From Actinomadura graeca (GTDB lineage Bacteria; Actinomycetota; Actinomycetes; Streptosporangiales; Streptosporangiaceae): a stretch of DNA of 64,000 nt. The DNA lies in contig NZ_CP059572.1 in NCBI RefSeq assembly GCF_019175365.1, forward strand, positions 4,898,001 to 4,962,000, written 5' to 3'. The notes under the pieces are model-generated. The model did not search any database. It was not told where the DNA came from and saw only the letters and a list, made by a program, of their open reading frames with translations. Shown one piece after another: positions 1 through 9,342 of the stretch. The translations under genes were made by a program, and so were the position numbers. Every line of letters begins with the position of its first letter. Positions within the stretch are counted from its first letter, which is position 1.

Positions 1-912
1 GGGCAGCAGGACCAGGCCCGCGCGAGGCGGGGAGAAGCCGAGGAAACGCTGGAGGAACGTCGCCGAGTAGAAGATCATCCCGTTGAAGCCGATTCCGTAC
101 AGCATCTGCGACAGCAGCCCGCCCGCGACGACCCGGTCGCGGAAGAGGCCGAGGTCGACCATCGGGTCGGGGGCCCAGCCCTCGACGAGGACGAAGCAGG
201 CCAGCGCGGCGGCGGCGAGGGCGAGCACGGCGAGGACCCCCGGGTCGTCCCAGCCGTGCCGGTTCCCGCTCTGCAGGCCGTAGGTGAGGGCGAACAGCAT
301 CGTCGCCGAGACGAGGACGCCGGGCAGGTCCACGCGGGCGCGGCGGTCCCCGCCCTCACCGGTGAGGACGGCCAGGCCGAGGAGGATCACCAGCACGCCG
401 GGCACGACGTTGACGAGGAAGATCCAGCCCCAGTGCCACTGCTGGACGATGAACCCGCCGACGGCGGGGCCGAGGGCGGTGGCGCCCGCCGCGGCGCCGA
501 CCCAGACGACCGTCCCGAGGGAGCGCTCCCCGTCGGTCCGCCCGACGGTGACCATGACCTGCGTGGCGGGCAGCGCGAGCGCGGCCCCGGCGCCCTGCGC
601 GACGCGGGCGAGGATCAGCGTCGCCGGGTCGGGGGCCAGGCCGCAGACGGCGGACGCGGCGGTGAAGACGGCCATGCCCGTGACGAAGGTGACGCGGCGC
701 CCGTAGACGTCGGTGAGCCGCCCGCCCGCGATCATCAGGCAGGAGAACGTGAGGATGTAGCCGGTCGCGACCCAGTCCTTCGCCCGGTCGGACATGCCGA
801 GGTCGCGCATGATGACGGGCAGCGCGTTCGCGACCACCGTGTTGTCCATGGTGATCATGAATGCGCCGACGGCGACCACCGTCAGCGTCCACCGGTATCG
901 GCCGCGGGTCAC
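1..912 (-). CDS. MFS drug-type exporter (DHA2/EmrB-like), 3' part outside the window
   Basis: Read on the minus strand, this frame stays open to the window edge and encodes a hydrophobic major facilitator. Near the N-terminus is the typical first-helix motif of 14-TM DHA2 exporters (ITMDNTVVANALPVI), then GGRLTDVYGRR, the cytoplasmic loop 2-3 signature, and later GWIFLVNVVPG. The family exports drugs or metabolites by proton antiport at the cytoplasmic membrane. The start is uncertain: GTG at 912 lacks a good ribosome site, while a strong AAGGAGG lies 9 nt upstream of an in-frame ATT at 946-948, and a TGA closes the frame just above it. It is divergent from the polyketide synthase, so export of that product or self-resistance is a reasonable inference. 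The C-terminal helices lie outside the window. Confidence 0.85.
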   Translation of the reverse strand, partial: MTRGRYRWTLTVVAVGAFMITMDNTVVANALPVIMRDLGMSDRAKDWVATGYILTFSCLMIAGGRLTDVYGRRVTFVTGMAVFTAASAVCGLAPDPATLILARVAQGAGAALALPATQVMVTVGRTDGERSLGTVVWVGAAAGATALGPAVGGFIVQQWHWGWIFLVNVVPGVLVILLGLAVLTGEGGDRRARVDLPGVLVSATMLFALTYGLQSGNRHGWDDPGVLAVLALAAAALACFVLVEGWAPDPMVDLGLFRDRVVAGGLLSQMLYGIGFNGMIFYSATFLQRFLGFSPPRAGLVLLP

Positions 913-957
913 TGTCCGCCGGCGGGACGTCCCGATCGCCTCGGGAATCCGCCGTTT

Positions 958-964
958 CCTCCTT
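958..964 (-). promoter_or_regulatory. strong ribosome binding site (AAGGAGG) of the MFS gene
   Basis: AAGGAGG on the minus strand is separated by 9 nt from an in-frame ATT codon (948-946) and by 45 nt from the GTG at 912. No in-frame ATG, GTG or TTG occurs between the TGA stop and the ATT. Either translation begins at a rare ATT or this Shine-Dalgarno serves the GTG inefficiently. Confidence 0.4.
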
Positions 965-1200
965 CAGCCTCGGATGGCCACTGTCACCACATGTTGGTGT
1001 CCGGTCACTCAGACGAGTGTGCACCCCGGGACCCCACCATCCCATCGAGCCACAATGACTACTTCCGAGTCTTGTCATCACCGTGACAAGCGGGCGCGGA
1101 GAAACGTGGCCTGGATGCGCATCGTGGGCCGGTCACCGTGGGCCAAGGTGGTCCCTTCGCGTCGATGAACGGTCCCGGTCTCGTAGGGGGAACCCACGGC

Positions 1201-4200
1201 ATGGAGAGCAACGGTCGTTCCGGGTCCGCCCCGTCCGGGAACGGCCTCCAGGTCGGCGAGGAGGCGCTCCGCCGGTACCTGATCGAGCAGATCGCGTTCC
1301 GCTCCCGGATCCCCGCCGCCGAGGTCGACCCCGGCCGTCCGCTGGAGGAGTTCGGCCTGGCCTCGCGGGACGCCGTCGCCGTCGCGGGCGAGCTGGAGCG
1401 GATGCTCGGCCGCGTCCTCCCGGCGACGCTCGTCTGGGACCACCCGACGATCGACGGCCTCGCGGCTGCGCTCGCCGGATCCCCCGCCCGTCCCGGCCTA
1501 CCCGCGTCGCCCGGGTCCTCGCCCGCACCCGCGCCTGCGCGGTCGCCGGGGCCCGCCCCCGCCGGGGAGCCCATCGCCGTGATCGGCGTCGGCTGCCGCT
1601 TCCCCGGCGGTGACCGCGACCTCACCGGCCCCGAGGACTACTGGCGTTTCCTGACCGGACGCGGCGACGCGATCCGCGAGGTCCCCGACGGCCGCTGGGA
1701 CCCCTTCGACGACGGCTCCCCCGAGGTCGGCGACCTGCTGGCGAGGACGACGCGCCTCGGCGGGTTCCTCTCCGACGTCGCCGCCTTCGACGCGCGGTTC
1801 TTCGGCATCGCCCCGCGCGAGGCCGCGGTCATGGACCCGCAGCAGCGCCTCGTCCTGGAGGTGGCGTGGGAGGCGTTCGAGCACGCGGGCCTCGCCCCGG
1901 CGTCGCTGCGCGGCAGCCGCACCGGGGTGTTCGTGGGCGTGTCGGCGCCGGAGTACGCGGCGTTCACCGCGTCCGACCCGGCCTCGCTGGAACCGTTCAC
2001 GGCGACGGGCGCGGCGCTCGGCATCGTCGCGAACCGGCTGTCGTACCTGCTCGACCTGCGCGGCCCCAGCATGATCGTCGACACGGCGTGCTCGTCGTCG
2101 CTGGTCTCCACGCACCTCGCGGCGCGGGCGCTGCGCGCCGGGGAGGCGGACGTGGCGCTCGCGGGCGGCGTGAACCTGCTGCTGTCCCCGGCCGTCACGA
2201 TGACGTTCGACCTCGCGGGCGGGACGGCGGCGGACGGGCGCTGCAAGCCGTTCGACGCGTCCGCGGACGGGATGGCCCGCGCGGAGGGCTGCGGCGCGGT
2301 CGTCCTGAAGCGGCTGGCGGACGCGGTGCGCGACGGCGACCGTGTCCTCGCCGTCGTCCGCGGCTCCGGGGTGAACTCCGACGGGCGCTCCAACGGCCTG
2401 GCCGCGCCGAACCCCGAGGCGCAGCGGGCGCTGCTCCGCGAGGTGTACGCGTCGGCGGGCGTCGGCGCGCACGGCGTCGACTACGTGGAGGCGCACGGGA
2501 CCGGCACGTTCCTCGGCGACCCGATCGAGGCGAGGGCGGCCGGCGAGGTGCTGGGCGCGGGCCGTCCCGAGGGCGAGCCGCTGCTGATCGGCTCCGCCAA
2601 GTCCAACCTCGGGCACCTGGAGTCGGCCGCGGGCGCCGCCGGGCTGATCAAGGCCGTCCTGGCGCTGCACCACCGGGTGATCCCGCCGAGCGCGCACTAC
2701 ACGGAGCCCAACCCGCACATCCCGTTCGATGACCTGCGGCTCGCGGTCGTCACGGACAACACGCCCTGGCCGGAGCGAGGACATCCTGCGCGCGCAGGAG
2801 TGTCGGGTTTCGGATTCGGCGGGACGAACGCGCACGTCCTGCTGGAGGAGGCCCCGAAAGCGCGGGAACGTCCGGGCGGACCCGCCGCCGTCCGGACGTT
2901 CCCGCTGTCGGACGTCGCGGACGACCGCGTCCGCGACCACGCGGCGGTGCTGGCCGGGTGGCTGCCGTCCCGCGACGACGTCGCGCTCGCCGACGTGGCG
3001 CGCACCCTGCACCGGCGCGACGGACGCGGCCGGGCCCGCGCCGCCGTGGCCGCCCGTGACCGCGCCGGGCTCGTCGCGGGGCTGACCGCGCTCGCCGAGG
3101 GGCGCCCGCACCCGGGCGCCGTCACCGGCACCGCGCTCGGCGCGCCGCGCCGTCCCGTGTTCGTGTTCTCCGGGTACGGCGCCCAGCGGGCGGGCATGGC
3201 GCGGCTGCTCCTGGAGGAGGAGCCCGCGTTCGCCGAGGCCGTCGACGACCTGGACGAGCTGTTCGCCGCCGAGGGCGGCCCCGCCCTGTGGACGATCCTC
3301 GACGAGGGCCGCGATCCCGGCGATCCCGCCGCCGCGATGTCGGTGATCTTCGCGGTCCAGGTCGGGCTGGCCCGCGTGTGGGCGTCGTACGGGGTCACGC
3401 CCGGCGCGGTCATCGGCCATTCGATGGGCGAGGTCGCCGCCGCGGTCGTCGCCGGGGCGATCGGCGTCGAGGACGGCGTGAAGGTGATCTGCCGCCGCTC
3501 CCGCCTGCTGGCACGGCTCGTCGGAGGCGGCGCGATGGCGGTGCTCGGCGCGTCCGCGGACGAGGTCGCCGCCCTCACCCGCGACCTGCCCGGGGTGCAC
3601 GCGGCGGTGTTCGCCTCGCCCGGGCAGACCGTCGTGACCGGCGACGCCGCGCAGGTCGCCGAGGCCGTCGCGCGGGCGGAGGCGGAGGGACGGCTCGCCC
3701 GTCCCGTCCGGGCCGAGGGCGCGGGCCACTCCCCGCAGGTCGATCCGCTGCTTCCCGAGTTGCGCCACCGGCTCGCCGACGTCGGTCTCGACGCGGGCAC
3801 CCCGCTCGCCCCGGGTATCGCGCTGTACACCACCGCCTTGGAGGACCCGCGCGCGCTCCTGGGCGGGGCCGTCCCGCTGGACGCGGAGTACTGGGCGGTG
3901 AACGTCCGCGCGCCCGTCCGGCTGACCGGCGCGGTGACGGCGGCGGCCGAGGACGGGTACCGGACGTTCGTCGAGGTCAACGCCCATCCACTGCTCGCCC
4001 ACGCGGTCAGGGAGACGCTGGAGGGCACCGGCGCCCTCGTCACGCACACGCTGAAGCGGGCGCCGAAGGGCCACGACACCGACGACACCCTCACCTTCCA
4101 CACGCGCCTCGCCGAGCTGGCCGCGCACGGTCACGCGGTCGCCGGACCCGCGGACGGGCAGGTCGTGGACGTCCCGCCGTCGCCCTGGCGGCACGAGCGG

Positions 4201-7200
4201 CACTGGGCGGACTTGCCGCCCCGCTCGTCCGCCCTCCGCGACGCGCACCCGCTGCTCGGCGCGCACGTCGAGCTCCCCGGGGAGGACCGGCACGCCTGGC
4301 GAGCGGACGTGGGCCTCGCCGCCCAGCCGTGGTTGCGCGGTGCGACCGTCCACGGCCTGCACGCGCTGCCCGCCGCCGCGTTCGCGGAGATGGCCCTCGC
4401 CGCGGGCGCCGCCGCGCTCGGCACCGGCGCCGTCCGCGTCAACAGCCTGTGGATGGAGCGGCCGCTCGCGCTCGCCGACCACACGACCGTCACCACGACG
4501 TTCGACGAGGCCGCGCAGCGGGTCGAAGTCCACGCGCTCACCCCGGCGGGCACCTGGACGCGTCTGGCCAGCGCGGACGTCGGCGAGGACCACCGGACCC
4601 CGGCCGCCGCCGGTGCGGGCGGCGTGGAAGTAGCGGGCGCCGAGCGCGGCAGCCGCCACTACCGGTTGCACCCGGAGGTGTTCGACCGCTGCCTGGCGGT
4701 GCTGTGCTCCGAGGCGGCGGCCGACGGCGAGGTGTGGCTGCCGGAGACCATCGGCGTCCTCCGCGTGCACGGGCCGACGCACCGCGGCGGCCGCGTCCAA
4801 GCGGAGATCGTCCACGTCGGCGACGAAATATGCGGTTCCGTCCGGCTCGTCGGGCCGGACGGGCAGATCCTCGCCGAGGCGGACGGGATCGTCCTGCGCC
4901 GCGTCAGGCGGCACGACGTTCCGGTGCCGCTCGCCGACAAGCTCGTCGGGCTCGTCTGGTCGGAGAACGACCTCCCCGCCACGACACCGGACGGCGGAGG
5001 CACATGGCTGCTGCTCTCCGACGAGGAAGACGCGCTCGCCTCCGCGACCGCCGCCGGCCTGGAAGCGCGCGGACGCCGCGTGATCCGGCACGCGCCCGCG
5101 ACATGGCCGCCCGGACACCCCGAGCCGGGCGACCCGGTCGACGGGGTGGTCCTGGTCCCGCCGGCCGACCTTGTGGACGAGACGCTTGTCCTCACTGTCG
5201 CCCAGGTGAGCCGCACCTTGCCCGACGGGCCCCGCCTCTACGTGGCGACCCGCAACGCGCTGCCCGTCCGCGACGGCGAGGCGGGAGAGCCCGGCCACGG
5301 GTTCGTCAGCGCGCTCACCCGCGTCCTGGCGTTCGAGCGGACCGCCCAGAAGGCCACCCACATCGACGTGGACCGCCCCGCCGACCTCGTCGAGGAGCTG
5401 CTGGCGGACGCCGACGACCGCGAAGTCGCCTGGCGCGCCGGCCACCGGTACGCGGCGCGGCTGGAGCGGGCCGTCCTGCCCGCCCCGGAGGGCAGGCCGC
5501 GGCGGCTCGTCCGGCGGGGCGGCGCCTATGTGATCACCGGCGGGTACGGCGGGATCGGGCTGGTCACGGCGCGGCTGCTCGCCGACTGCGGCGCCGGGCG
5601 GATCGTCCTGTCCGGACGGCGCGGCCCCGGCCCCGCCGCCGAGAAGGTGATCGCCGCGCTCCGCGAGGACGGCGTGGACGTCGCCGTCGTGCTCGGCGAC
5701 ATCGCCCGCCCCGGCACCGCGGAACGCCTGGTCGCGGCCGCGCGGGAGGGCGGCGCCCGGCTGTGCGGCGTCGTGCACGGCGCGGGGGCGGCCGACGACC
5801 GGCTGATCGCCGACCTCGGCGCCGAGGATCTCCACAGGGTGTGGACGGCGAAGGCCGACGGCGCGCGGCGGCTCAGCGAGGCCACCTGGAACCTCGACCT
5901 CGACTGGTTCGCCGCGCACACCTCCGCCGCCGCCCTGCTCGGCTCACCCGGCCAAGCCGCCTACGCCGCCGCGAACGCCGCGGTCGACGCCCTGGCCGCC
6001 TACCGCCGCGCCCGCGGGCGCCCCGGCACCACCATCAACTGGGGCACCTGGTCACAAACAGGCGCCGCCGCCAAAGCACTAGCCGAGTCGGCCCCCGCCC
6101 CCGCCCGCGCCACCAGACCAACACCCGCACCCACCGCCGTGCCCGTGCCCGCGCCCGTGCCCGCCCCCGAGACGGCGTCCGCACCCGCCCTCGCAGGCGC
6201 CGCCGGGACGACACCCGCACCCACCGCTGGCGCCGCCGCGGCCGGTGCCGCGCGCGCCGTCGGCGCGCCTGCCTTCGCCGTGATCGATGCGATCGGCCCG
6301 GCGGAGGGCGCCGAGGCTTTCGAAGCGCTGATCGTCCGCGGGACGTCCGGGGTGGGCGTGCTCCGGTTCGACCCGGCCACGGCCGTCCGCCTGTTTCCCG
6401 AGATCCGCGGAATGCCCTACTTCGCGGCGCTGACGGACGCGGCCGGAGGGCAGGACCCCGGCGACTGGCCCGGCGTCGAGGCGCTCGGCGCGCTCGACCC
6501 GGCCGCCGCCCGTGCGATGGTCATGGCACGGATCGGGGAACGGGTCGCCGCCGTCCTCGGCTTCGACCCCCGGCGCCTCGACCACGCGGCCCCGCTCACC
6601 GACCTCGGGCTGGACTCGCTGGTCGCCGTCCGGATCAAGAGCGGTGTCGAGCACGACCTCGGGCTGACCGTCCCCGCGTCCCTGCTGCTCCAGGGCGCGA
6701 GCGTGACCGCCCTCGGCGAGTGGGCCGCCGCCGGGCTGGGCCTTGTCGCCACCGCGCCGTCCGCCACCGCGAACGCCGGGGCCGGGTACGTGATGCCCCG
6801 CGACGCCGCCGAGCGTTTCGCCGTCCGCGTGTTCGAGGACGTCCTCGGACTCGACCGCGTCGGCGTCACCGCGGGCTTCTTCACCGACCTCGGCGGCCGC
6901 GACCACCACGCCGACGAGGTCGTCGCGCGGGTCGTCGCCGAGACCGGCGGGGAGGTGACCCGCGGCCGGTTGTTCGAGGTCCCCACCGCCGAGCACGTCG
7001 CCGCGTTCATCCGCGACGCCGACGAGGAGGCCGCGCGGCGGACCGTCCGCCCGCTGCGCGCCAGCGGCGGCCGCCGTCCGCTCTTCGTCGCGCACCCGGC
7101 GGGCGGCACCACCGCCTGCTACCGCGGGCTCACCGTCCTGCTGGGCGACGACCAGCCCGTCCTCGGCCTGGAGCGCTTCGAGGACGCCCCGTCCGTCGAG

Positions 7201-7914
7201 GAGCGCGCCGCCCGGTACGTCCGGCATCTCCAGGAGACGCAGCCCGACGGTGCGTTCCGGCTCGGCGGATGGTCGTTCGGCGGCGTCCTCGCCTACGAGA
7301 CGGCACGGCGGCTCACCGCGGCGGGACGCGACGTCGAGCTCGTCGCGCTGTTCGACGCGGGCCTGCCGCTCCCCGTGGACGACGAGTCCGACACCCTCGC
7401 CCGCCGGTTCGCCGCTTTCGCCGGATACGTCAATGAGACGTACGGGCTGGACGTCGCGCTCACCTACGAGGAACTGGCCGGGCTGGACGAGGAGGCGCAG
7501 TTCGCGCTGGTCATGGAGCGGGCCGCGCCGCTGGTGGACCACATCCCCCCGGCCGCCCTCGCCCACCAGCTCACCTCCCACCAGGACACCAGGTCCCTGG
7601 AGGCGTACGACCCCGGCCCCTACGACGGCCGCGTCATCCTCTACCGCGCGCCCGAGGAGACCCCCTGGGCGGTGAAGGACGCACGGTACGCGCTCGACGG
7701 GACCAACGGATTCGGCGGACTCTGCTCCGACCTGGAAGTTATCGAGATCCGCGGGGCGCACCACCTGAACCTGCTCGACCCGCCGGGAGTGGACGTCCTC
7801 GCCGCCGACCTGGCCGACAGGCTCGCCGGACGCCCCGAACCCGCCGCAGCGCCCGCCGCCACACCCGCCGTCAAGCCCGACGCCTCCCGGAGCCCGGCCG
7901 CTCCGGCACGCTGA
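1201..7914 (+). CDS. Type I polyketide synthase, ACP-KS-AT-DH*-KR-ACP-carrier*-TE
   Basis: About 2237 residues. ATG 1201 was chosen because GGGGGA precedes it; in-frame GTG 1138 and ATG 1165 have no ribosome site. Approximate order: ACP 20-87 (Ser55 in GLAS); KS 123-545 (Cys297, His432, His472); AT 653-960 (Ser741 in GHSMG; GAGH at 840-843 where HAFH or YASH is usual); DH-like 1016-1240; KR 1441-1620 (TGGYGGIG, Lys1551, Ser1575, Tyr1588, ADD in the B-type position); Ala/Pro linker 1635-1700; ACP (Ser1806 in LGLDS); a third carrier-like segment near 1865-1930; thioesterase 1955-2205 (Ser2025 in GWSFGG, Asp2052, His2187). An ACP ahead of KS resembles mycobacterial PpsA-type synthases. The DH lacks its catalytic His (Ala1048) and the third carrier has Asp1901 in place of the phosphopantetheine Ser. 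The neighbouring CCR suggests an ethylmalonyl or longer extender unit and the TE suggests release as acid or lactone. The product is unknown. Confidence 0.93.
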   Translation: MESNGRSGSAPSGNGLQVGEEALRRYLIEQIAFRSRIPAAEVDPGRPLEEFGLASRDAVAVAGELERMLGRVLPATLVWDHPTIDGLAAALAGSPARPGLPASPGSSPAPAPARSPGPAPAGEPIAVIGVGCRFPGGDRDLTGPEDYWRFLTGRGDAIREVPDGRWDPFDDGSPEVGDLLARTTRLGGFLSDVAAFDARFFGIAPREAAVMDPQQRLVLEVAWEAFEHAGLAPASLRGSRTGVFVGVSAPEYAAFTASDPASLEPFTATGAALGIVANRLSYLLDLRGPSMIVDTACSSSLVSTHLAARALRAGEADVALAGGVNLLLSPAVTMTFDLAGGTAADGRCKPFDASADGMARAEGCGAVVLKRLADAVRDGDRVLAVVRGSGVNSDGRSNGLAAPNPEAQRALLREVYASAGVGAHGVDYVEAHGTGTFLGDPIEARAAGEVLGAGRPEGEPLLIGSAKSNLGHLESAAGAAGLIKAVLALHHRVIPPSAHYTEPNPHIPFDDLRLAVVTDNTPWPERGHPARAGVSGFGFGGTNAHVLLEEAPKARERPGGPAAVRTFPLSDVADDRVRDHAAVLAGWLPSRDDVALADVARTLHRRDGRGRARAAVAARDRAGLVAGLTALAEGRPHPGAVTGTALGAPRRPVFVFSGYGAQRAGMARLLLEEEPAFAEAVDDLDELFAAEGGPALWTILDEGRDPGDPAAAMSVIFAVQVGLARVWASYGVTPGAVIGHSMGEVAAAVVAGAIGVEDGVKVICRRSRLLARLVGGGAMAVLGASADEVAALTRDLPGVHAAVFASPGQTVVTGDAAQVAEAVARAEAEGRLARPVRAEGAGHSPQVDPLLPELRHRLADVGLDAGTPLAPGIALYTTALEDPRALLGGAVPLDAEYWAVNVRAPVRLTGAVTAAAEDGYRTFVEVNAHPLLAHAVRETLEGTGALVTHTLKRAPKGHDTDDTLTFHTRLAELAAHGHAVAGPADGQVVDVPPSPWRHERHWADLPPRSSALRDAHPLLGAHVELPGEDRHAWRADVGLAAQPWLRGATVHGLHALPAAAFAEMALAAGAAALGTGAVRVNSLWMERPLALADHTTVTTTFDEAAQRVEVHALTPAGTWTRLASADVGEDHRTPAAAGAGGVEVAGAERGSRHYRLHPEVFDRCLAVLCSEAAADGEVWLPETIGVLRVHGPTHRGGRVQAEIVHVGDEICGSVRLVGPDGQILAEADGIVLRRVRRHDVPVPLADKLVGLVWSENDLPATTPDGGGTWLLLSDEEDALASATAAGLEARGRRVIRHAPATWPPGHPEPGDPVDGVVLVPPADLVDETLVLTVAQVSRTLPDGPRLYVATRNALPVRDGEAGEPGHGFVSALTRVLAFERTAQKATHIDVDRPADLVEELLADADDREVAWRAGHRYAARLERAVLPAPEGRPRRLVRRGGAYVITGGYGGIGLVTARLLADCGAGRIVLSGRRGPGPAAEKVIAALREDGVDVAVVLGDIARPGTAERLVAAAREGGARLCGVVHGAGAADDRLIADLGAEDLHRVWTAKADGARRLSEATWNLDLDWFAAHTSAAALLGSPGQAAYAAANAAVDALAAYRRARGRPGTTINWGTWSQTGAAAKALAESAPAPARATRPTPAPTAVPVPAPVPAPETASAPALAGAAGTTPAPTAGAAAAGAARAVGAPAFAVIDAIGPAEGAEAFEALIVRGTSGVGVLRFDPATAVRLFPEIRGMPYFAALTDAAGGQDPGDWPGVEALGALDPAAARAMVMARIGERVAAVLGFDPRRLDHAAPLTDLGLDSLVAVRIKSGVEHDLGLTVPASLLLQGASVTALGEWAAAGLGLVATAPSATANAGAGYVMPRDAAERFAVRVFEDVLGLDRVGVTAGFFTDLGGRDHHADEVVARVVAETGGEVTRGRLFEVPTAEHVAAFIRDADEEAARRTVRPLRASGGRRPLFVAHPAGGTTACYRGLTVLLGDDQPVLGLERFEDAPSVEERAARYVRHLQETQPDGAFRLGGWSFGGVLAYETARRLTAAGRDVELVALFDAGLPLPVDDESDTLARRFAAFAGYVNETYGLDVALTYEELAGLDEEAQFALVMERAAPLVDHIPPAALAHQLTSHQDTRSLEAYDPGPYDGRVILYRAPEETPWAVKDARYALDGTNGFGGLCSDLEVIEIRGAHHLNLLDPPGVDVLAADLADRLAGRPEPAAAPAATPAVKPDASRSPAAPAR

Positions 7915-7942
7915 AGGATCCCGCCCACACGGAGGACACTCC

Positions 7943-9274
7943 ATGGCCCACCCCGGCTCGTCCAACGCCCTGCTCGACGCCGTCCGCTCCGGCGCGAGCG
8001 GTCCCGAGCTCCTGGAACTCGACCTTCCGGCCCGGTACCGCGCCGCGTACACCCTGAAGGACGAGGTCGGGATCTTCGAGGGGCACGCCGACAAGGACGT
8101 CCGGCGCTCCCTGCACGTCGGCGAGGTCGAGATGCCCGAGCCGGCGCCGGACGAGTGCGTCGTCGCGGTCATGTCCGCGGCGATCAACTTCAACACGGTG
8201 TGGTCGGCGATCTTCGAGCCCGTCCCCACCTTCGCGTTCCTGGAGAGGTTCGGCCGCCGGGGCCCGCACGGCGCCCGGCACGACCTGCCGTACCACGTCC
8301 TGGGCTCGGACGGCGCGGGCGTGGTCGTCCGCACCGGCTCCGGCGTCAGGAGGTGGAAGGCCGGTGACAAGGTCGTCCTGTCCCCGGCCTACATGGACGA
8401 GGAGGACCACGGCTCCTACGACGACGCCATGATGAGCGAGGACCCGCTCGCCTGGGGCTTCGAGACGAACTTCGGCTCGCTGGGCGACTTCTGCCTCGTC
8501 AAGGCGAACCAGCTCATCCGCAAGCCCGCGCACCTCACCTGGGAGGAGGCGGGCGCCAGCACCCTGTGCGCCGCCACCGCGTACCGGATGCTCGTCGGCC
8601 CCCACGGCGCCCGCATGAAGCAGGGCGACGTCGTGCTGGTGTGGGGCGCCACCGGCGGCCTCGGCTCGTACGCGACGCAACTGGTCAAGAACGGCGGCGG
8701 CATCCCCGTCGCCGTGGTCTCCTCGGACGAGAAGGCCGCGCTCGTCCGCGCGCAGGGCTGCGAGCACGTCATCAACCGCAACGACCTCGACCTCGGCGAG
8801 CAGGGACTCCGCCACCCCAAGGCCGGGCGCCTGCTCGGCGAGGCGATCCGCCGCCTCGTCGGCGAGGACCCCGGCATCGTGTTCGAATACCTCGGCCGCG
8901 AGACGTTCGGCGCGTCCGTCTACGTCGCCAAACGCGGCGGGAGGATCGTCACCTGCGGATCCTCGACGGGCTACAGGCACGAGTACGACAACCGCTTCCT
9001 CTGGATGCGCCTGAAGAGCATCATCGGCTCCCACGGCTTCAACTACCACGAGGCCGTCGAGACGAACCGGCTCATCGCCCTCGGCATGATCCACCCGACG
9101 GTCTCCACGGTCTTCCCGCTGGACGAGGCGGGCGAGGCGACCCGCGCCGTCCAGACGAACCGTCATGTGGGCAAGGTCGCCGTCCTCTGCGCCGCCGCCG
9201 AGGAGGGCCAGGGCGTCGACGACCACGCCCTCCGCGACCGCCTGGCCGACAGGCTCCACCTGTACCGGCGCTGA
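7943..9274 (+). CDS. ccr: Crotonyl-CoA carboxylase/reductase
   Basis: 443 residues, normal length for the family, starting 28 nt after the PKS stop behind GGAGG (7931-7935). CCR is a cytoplasmic MDR-family enzyme that reductively carboxylates crotonyl-CoA (or longer 2-enoyl-CoAs) with NADPH and CO2 to ethylmalonyl-CoA analogues. Visible hallmarks are INFNTVW (about 81-87), GFETNF with Phe173-Glu174, the nucleotide-binding GATGGLGS, and GSHGFNY with a His near 364; these match the Asn, Phe-Glu and His known to bind CO2 in characterised CCRs. As the second gene of a PKS operon it most likely makes a dedicated extender unit. A role in the ethylmalonyl-CoA pathway of central metabolism is less likely, because no other pathway gene is adjacent. 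Confidence 0.95.
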   Translation: MAHPGSSNALLDAVRSGASGPELLELDLPARYRAAYTLKDEVGIFEGHADKDVRRSLHVGEVEMPEPAPDECVVAVMSAAINFNTVWSAIFEPVPTFAFLERFGRRGPHGARHDLPYHVLGSDGAGVVVRTGSGVRRWKAGDKVVLSPAYMDEEDHGSYDDAMMSEDPLAWGFETNFGSLGDFCLVKANQLIRKPAHLTWEEAGASTLCAATAYRMLVGPHGARMKQGDVVLVWGATGGLGSYATQLVKNGGGIPVAVVSSDEKAALVRAQGCEHVINRNDLDLGEQGLRHPKAGRLLGEAIRRLVGEDPGIVFEYLGRETFGASVYVAKRGGRIVTCGSSTGYRHEYDNRFLWMRLKSIIGSHGFNYHEAVETNRLIALGMIHPTVSTVFPLDEAGEATRAVQTNRHVGKVAVLCAAAEEGQGVDDHALRDRLADRLHLYRR

Positions 9275-9342
9275 AGCCACCTGGAGGAACCGGTCAGGAA
9301 TCGAGAAGCCCCGATGACCGTCCCGCGCCTAGCGTGAGCGGC

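Noticed and set aside
1498..5919. Long minus-strand open frame (1473 codons) opposite the PKS
   Set aside because: It is a shadow produced by GC-rich codon bias; the + strand encodes recognisable KS, AT and KR domains throughout.
1201..7914. Enediyne-type iterative PKS
   Set aside because: It has an N-terminal ACP and a C-terminal TE and no enediyne cassette genes are adjacent.
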